NCBI GenBank assembly: GCA_036852015.1
Contig: JAANDG010000267.1
Location: 74,501-138,500, forward strand
DNA: 64,000 nucleotides
Direction: 5' to 3'
DNA from: Pelodera strongyloides
Lineage: Eukaryota > Nematoda > Chromadorea > Rhabditida > Rhabditidae
Shown: one piece after another, positions 59,685-64,000 of the stretch
Position numbering within the stretch: the first letter of the stretch is position 1
How the letters are laid out: each line of letters starts with the position of its first letter
Made by a program: the position numbers and the translations under genes
The notes under the pieces: model-generated
The model's input: the letters and a program-made list of their open reading frames with translations, nothing else
What the model was told of the DNA's origin: nothing
Database searches by the model: none

Positions 59685-59949
59685 TCCAGTCTCGTTGCCG
59701 CTAGTTTTTTTGTAGTTATCCAGCTACACTTCATATCGTAATTACAATAACATTTTCTTATTTCGGTTCCTTAGAGTATGCTTCCATATTTGCATCATGC
59801 ACACTTCTCTGCTTGTTCTTTATATTTTCAACGAAAACACTCATATTTTCAGAGCAGTGTTCTGTCCTGACGTGATCCTTCATCTACAATACAAAAAAAA
59901 TCTACAGTACCCGCTCCACTATTTGTAGGATGGTCCCAGCGGGTTGAGA
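56880..59949. other. Repeat-rich interval without a supported gene
   Basis: Contains CT tracts at 57365-57480, a long GA tract at 58385-58625, a GCTTC pentamer repeat followed by CT at 59590-59690, and a GC-rich GCGTGCAA patch at 59230-59330. A frame at 57808-57999 is open but has no splice signals and no motif that I can name. Confidence 0.5.
58385..58625. repeat. Long GA microsatellite
   Basis: A nearly pure GA run of about 90 bases, followed by interrupted GA to 58625. Confidence 0.95.
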
Positions 59950-62246
59950 ATGCTGCTGCGGCTAATAGCGGCTCTCTTTTGCATGCCCGCACTCATCACA
60001 GCCGGTACATTTTACGGTAGCGTTTGCATGCTGAATTGCTTTTCGAGAACTAGCTATCGGTCAAGGGATCGTCCGGATAGTATACGAAATTTGATAGTAA
60101 GCATCTTAATTTCGAAACATAAAGAATTATTTTTGATAAGGCCTGTAAGGACCAAAAGTGGCACTGAGGCCAGTGCCTCTGAAAAAGCACACACAGATAG
60201 CGAGAGAGAGACAGAGAGAGAGAGAGAAGTAAGGACGCAAACGTATTGAAAACCGAGGGCTAGCACTGGTTCTAGAGTTTAACAAAATTAGTTAGTTTGC
60301 GGCAGTATTATACGCCAAAATAAAATTTGACTACTTCTTTTCAGGGTCTTTCAAACATAATCGCTGCTATAGTTGTATGTCGAAATCCTACGAACCGTTT
60401 TTCTACAATGGCCTTGACAGGCAAGACTCCTTCTTTTTTTATCTGATTGAAACGTCGGGATAGTGCACTTCTCCGCCAATCGCTATATTTGCGCCAGACT
60501 AGCGCTAACGCCGCGTTAGGTTATATGTACCTTAGAACCGCACACAAGGGAATCGCTTTGATGTTGTATGAGCGCGGAAACATCTCGGTCTCAGCTTCCA
60601 CATACAGCAAAGTTCAAAGCGGTCATATTCCACAGTTAGATTTATTCCCGCCAGACGTAGAGTTTGGTGCCCTTGTGGGTGTAATGTACTCATTAAAGGA
60701 TCGCAGCCACTACAAATTCGTATTTTTTATTCGCTTTTCATTAATTGTTCAAGTATGTGAAGAAAACGACGATTCCAGCGCCAAAGTACGGCAAAACGAA
60801 CTCAGGGAGAGAAATCCCTGTTTATGACTTTTACTTATATACCGTAGTTTATAATTGCCCGTATAGAGTTTCATAATAAATACCCTGCAGTGATAAACCA
60901 CGCGCCAGGTGTAACACTGCAGGCTGTTCACTCTCCAAGTACCCCTGGCAATTGCATATATGCACCGGCGTCGGTCATTTATCAAAACTCATTCTCATTG
61001 ATTTCTCTCCCTGAGTTCCATTTTATGTGGATTTTTATGGGCTGCATATTGTTTTATAAATCTGCTTGCATCTAATAAAAATCGAATAAAAAAGTTGATT
61101 TTGAAGTGACTGCCTTCCTTTAAAGCGAAATACCGGTCGCTTTTTGAAACACATCGAGTACACCAGCATTCTTATACAGCCTATGCAAATGAACATAAAT
61201 AAAAATAAAAAATCGAGCTAAATTCGAGCAAATACGTAAGAATTCAGTTGTCTACAATGCGTTTCAAAAACCGGCTGGTATTTCGCTTTAACCTATGTGA
61301 TTCAGATTTTTCACCGAGCCCAAAAACTTCACCGATCAATGTGACGAACCAATGCAGAAGGAGGGTGTGGACGTGGTCGCATGTAGGACTATTTGCCTGA
61401 CCGTGCAACAGGAACTCGTTATAATGGGTTAGAATTTATGCAGAAATCTTTACTAACATTGAATAAATACGCAAAGAATAGTAAAACCAAAGCAATAAAG
61501 TGACAGGAATTACACAGACTGGGCCCTAACAAGAGGATCAGCTACCTACTTGAGCCTAGGCCTAATTCAGCACTTTGGGTTTGTAGGCGATAGATTCGTA
61601 GCTATCCTAAGAAGGCAACACCTTGCCTTCCTCAAAACGAAAATGTTCCCACCTAGCTGCGCAAAACTAAATGTTTCTCGTTGATTTCTAATACCGACCA
61701 TTATCAAACTGAGCAATGTTTGTTGATGTTCTAATAAGAAAAAAAATCAATGTCCTGGAAATTTCTTGATCTTGAAATTTCTTGAAGAGATTTTTTATAT
61801 AAAGTTAGGTTGCGAAATTCATCTATTATATTTCCCATTTCAGGTCAAAAGACGGGTCGACGCTTAATAATGCGTGGGTGCGCGCTCACCCTCGCGCGCA
61901 AGGGAATTTACAATCACACGTTGTCGTTGTTTGATAGGCTAGTTTATTTATTTTTTTTGGTGCAAAATTGCATATCCACCACAAGAATCTCTGTATTCAA
62001 GAATCGCTCAATGCACGATGGTTTGCTCTATAATGCTCGCATGGAGGAAATTCCGGGCAGTAGCCGCGAAAAAATGGGGGACCGCTCCATGCGGGGTGGT
62101 GCGCTGGGGATACGCGAACTCGTCGACGTTTTTCGTGGCAGTCCGCCATGGCGCGCCTATGCCTAGGCCACCCACTCAGCACCCCGCGCGCCACCCACTC
62201 ACCACCCCCGCGCACATGCCTCGTGAACTAAGGGACCGCAGTGAGT

Positions 62247-62300
<54 letters not shown>

Positions 62301-63652
62301 GTCTCTGAAACCTTTTACTTCGGTATCATATAGCGAAATACCGGTCATTTTTTGAAACGCATAGTGGACATTTTGAATACTTATGTTTTTATGCTCTCGA
62401 AAAGTTCTCGAATTTAGCTCGATTTTTTACTCTAATTTATATCCATTTGCATAAGCTGCATAAGAATGCTGGTGTAGATGTGTTTCAAAAAGCGGCCGGT
62501 ATTTCGCTTTAATACTTATACCTTATACCGTACTCTACAGGTTCGATGTGTGCCGCGAAGTAAACGCCGCAGACCTTTTCCGACATGAGGTTCGCGCGGA
62601 CAGTCAAAGGGTGAAAGTGTGCAGTTGCTTGGGAGACAGGTACTTTTTATTCTGTTTACTTTCTGGTTTAGGCGAATCAACATATGAACTTCAAATGCTA
62701 GAAAATTCTTAAAGCGAAATACCAGCCGGTTTGGGTTTTTTTTTCAGCAAAAATAGTTTGAAAAAAGTTATGAACAAAAATTAACATAAAAACACGAACA
62801 AATAAGTGCATCTTGCATAAAAATGTTCTCAAACAACCATTTTTTGCGATTTTGTTTGAGAAAATTCACTTTCCGCGATTTGCCGATTTTAATACTAGCA
62901 GAATCGAGAGATGGCGTTTTCAAATGATCACACACTCTGCAGAATCCAAATGACGAAATGTTGACAAAATATTTTGAATTTGGCTAGAGTTATGGGGTCT
63001 CGATGTATGGCAAGAATTGCCGGATTTTGCTTCCAAGTATGGCTTTAATTACCGTAGATTGGCACTACACGAGAACAACTACAGACCGCCAAAAAATGGT
63101 CCCGCGGCGTTCGCCACAGGACTATTTTTTGGGAGCATGCATAAACTGTGCATTTTCGCCTCCTGTATATTATCAATGGTGCATTTTCTAACTTTCAAAG
63201 GTGTATGCAAAATCGTACACGAGATGCAATTTGATACTTGGAAGCAAAATGCGCTGTTTTTGCCATACATCGAGACCCCATAAAAGTCCAAAAACACACG
63301 GTTTCAAAACGGTGGTCAACGCACGGTTGTTTACTCCTCCTCTTTTTGTATTTTTTGTTGAGACCGACCGCCAATTCGCTTTACAGCAATAACGGCCAGT
63401 TTTTGAAACTAATGTCAGAAAAACGGCGGTTATACCGCTTTACAGGATGACAACTGAAATTGCTAAACACTCTGAAAAATAACAAAAAAACTAACATTGT
63501 TTGCATTTGTTTTCCCATAATTAATTTTCGACTTCGTTATACAAAATATGCAATAAATTGTTTTTAGGTGTAACGGTGCGATGGCCTCTGCAGCCGCTTC
63601 GTCTATATTGATAGCTTTGATGGTGCTACCATTTTTACACCCAGCTCGGTAG
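59950..63652 (+). CDS. Ly6-family surface protein, ODR-2/HOT-like
   Basis: Predicted secreted, GPI-anchored Ly6/uPAR-fold protein. In C. elegans, ODR-2 and the HOT proteins of this class act in sensory neurons. Six exons (59950-60004, 60345-60420, 61306-61427, 61844-61937, 62541-62639, 63568-63652) give 176 residues. Residues 1-18 form a signal peptide (MLLRLIAALFCMPALITA). Ten cysteines stand at 26, 29, 56, 70, 74, 97, 120, 143, 145 and 150, in blocks RCYSCMSKSYE, EPKNFTDQCDEP, CRTIC, MRGCAL and VCSCLGDRCNG; the closing Cys-Asn is typical of Ly6. N-glycosylation sites are at Asn51 and Asn108. The hydrophobic tail SSILIALMVLPFLHP fits a GPI signal. Introns 2 and 4 start with GC (AG/GCAAG and AG/GCTAG); intron 4's donor is less certain. 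Three introns carry AGCGAAATACC foldbacks. AATAAA lies at 63957. Confidence 0.93.
60693..61123. mobile_element. TTAA-flanked foldback in Ly6 intron 2
   Basis: Element 60697-61119 begins AGGATCGCAGCCACTACAAA and ends TGAAGTGACTGCCTTCCT. It is the same family as 55746. Its right TTAA (61120-61123) is also the left TTAA of the next element. Confidence 0.9.
61124..61291. mobile_element. AGCGAAATACC foldback, copy in Ly6 intron 2
   Basis: Begins AGCGAAATACCGGTCGC and ends GGCTGGTATTTCGCT at 61287, before TTAA (61288-61291). It ends only 14 bases before the acceptor of exon 3. Confidence 0.92.
62243..62300. repeat. GT microsatellite
   Basis: Pure GT run, interrupted once near its end. It follows a GC-rich patch (62050-62225) within Ly6 intron 4. 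Confidence 0.95.
62332..62512. mobile_element. AGCGAAATACC foldback, copy in Ly6 intron 4
   Basis: Begins AGCGAAATACCGGTC and ends CGGCCGGTATTTCGCT at 62508, before TTAA. The left flank is ATAT. It is inverted relative to most copies, judging from the order of the internal marks. Confidence 0.9.
62709..63443. mobile_element. AGCGAAATACC-type element with a nested element, Ly6 intron 5
   Basis: TTAA (62709-62712) is followed by AGCGAAATACCAGCCGG, and a degenerate right end (GGCGGTTATACCGCT) lies at 63439. The interior of about 700 bases contains a second, TA-flanked foldback at 62993-63280. Confidence 0.65.
62993..63280. mobile_element. TA-flanked TGGGGTCTCG foldback
   Basis: Begins TGGGGTCTCGATGTATGGCA and ends TGCCATACATCGAGACCCCA, with TA on both sides as in Tc1/mariner-type insertions. 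Its outer bases resemble those of the TGGGGTTTCC elements in PUS3 intron 4. Confidence 0.85.
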
Positions 63653-64000
63653 CATTAGTATAGCTGTGATATAATTTATTCAGATGTAATACTTACAGTA
63701 TTCTAATATGTACACCGTGCACATGTTAGTATTATGTCCGCATACTACAGTAACAGTTGTACAATGCCAGTAAAACACTAGTATACTATACTAGGAACAA
63801 TTACTCTCATTAATCAGCATTGTATTCAGTATGATAAATTTTACCTAAGTGATAACTTGTAAGTTTTGTGCCAAATATTCACCCGCCGCCCAGTGATCGT
63901 CTTTTCTAGTCCATTTTTATTTATTTATAAATTTCCTTTGTGAATATTTTATGAATAATAAATTATTGCGTCATTTTTTTCTAAACGTCTTTTTTATCTT

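Noticed and set aside
61810..62308. Long frames in both directions within Ly6 intron 4
   Set aside because: They extend Ly6 exon 4 into a GC-rich patch and a GT repeat. The conserved Cys-containing block resumes only at 62541, so this is intron.

Overview
The window is eukaryotic, and the gene content points to a free-living-type nematode that is not Caenorhabditis elegans. The evidence is split genes with short exons and TTTTCAG-like acceptors, same-strand genes packed a few hundred bases apart with a splice acceptor directly in front of the ATG (the mark of spliced-leader trans-splicing in operons), nematode-like protein families (an ODR-2/HOT-like Ly6 protein and a nematode-type globin), and many foldback elements flanked by TTAA. 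I reconstructed exons by hand from splice signals and reading phase. Every gene below except the hypothetical one closes into a complete frame from ATG to stop.

Layout. Bases 1 to about 22 kb hold no gene I can support apart from one lone first-exon candidate near 15.4 kb. This stretch is filled with CT/GA microsatellites, minisatellites and foldback transposons. A globin gene (+) lies at 22.7-26.1 kb. A duplicated, broken scrap of a ribosomal protein gene lies at 26.7 kb and an old foldback at 28.6-29.2 kb. A weakly supported + strand gene follows at 29.6-31.5 kb. From 44.1 down to 32.1 kb the minus strand carries a five-gene cluster that looks like an operon: tRNA pseudouridine synthase PUS3, the tRNA-ligase-complex subunit RTRAF, ATP synthase coupling factor 6, adenylate kinase AK6 and mitochondrial ribosomal protein L53. 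Divergent from it, on +, is a doublecortin-domain gene at 46.2-51.3 kb. After about 8.7 kb of repeats, a Ly6/ODR-2-like GPI-anchored surface protein gene occupies 59.9-63.7 kb.

Functionally the operon groups housekeeping steps: tRNA modification (PUS3), tRNA splicing/ligation and RNA transport (RTRAF), ribosome assembly (AK6), and mitochondrial translation and ATP synthesis (MRPL53, coupling factor 6). The flanking globin, doublecortin and Ly6 genes are single-promoter candidates whose introns have been heavily invaded.

The most distinctive signals are: a large group of TTAA-flanked palindromic elements in which different families abut while sharing one TTAA; two almost identical 283-bp foldback elements facing each other inside one PUS3 intron; a paralogous empty site supporting TTAA target duplication; GC-AG introns in AK6 and the Ly6 gene; a phase-compatible 54-nt cassette-exon candidate in RTRAF whose sequence recurs inverted 8.8 kb away; and the relocated MRPL53 fragment. 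CT/GA microsatellites are dense on both flanks but almost absent from about 29 to 49 kb.
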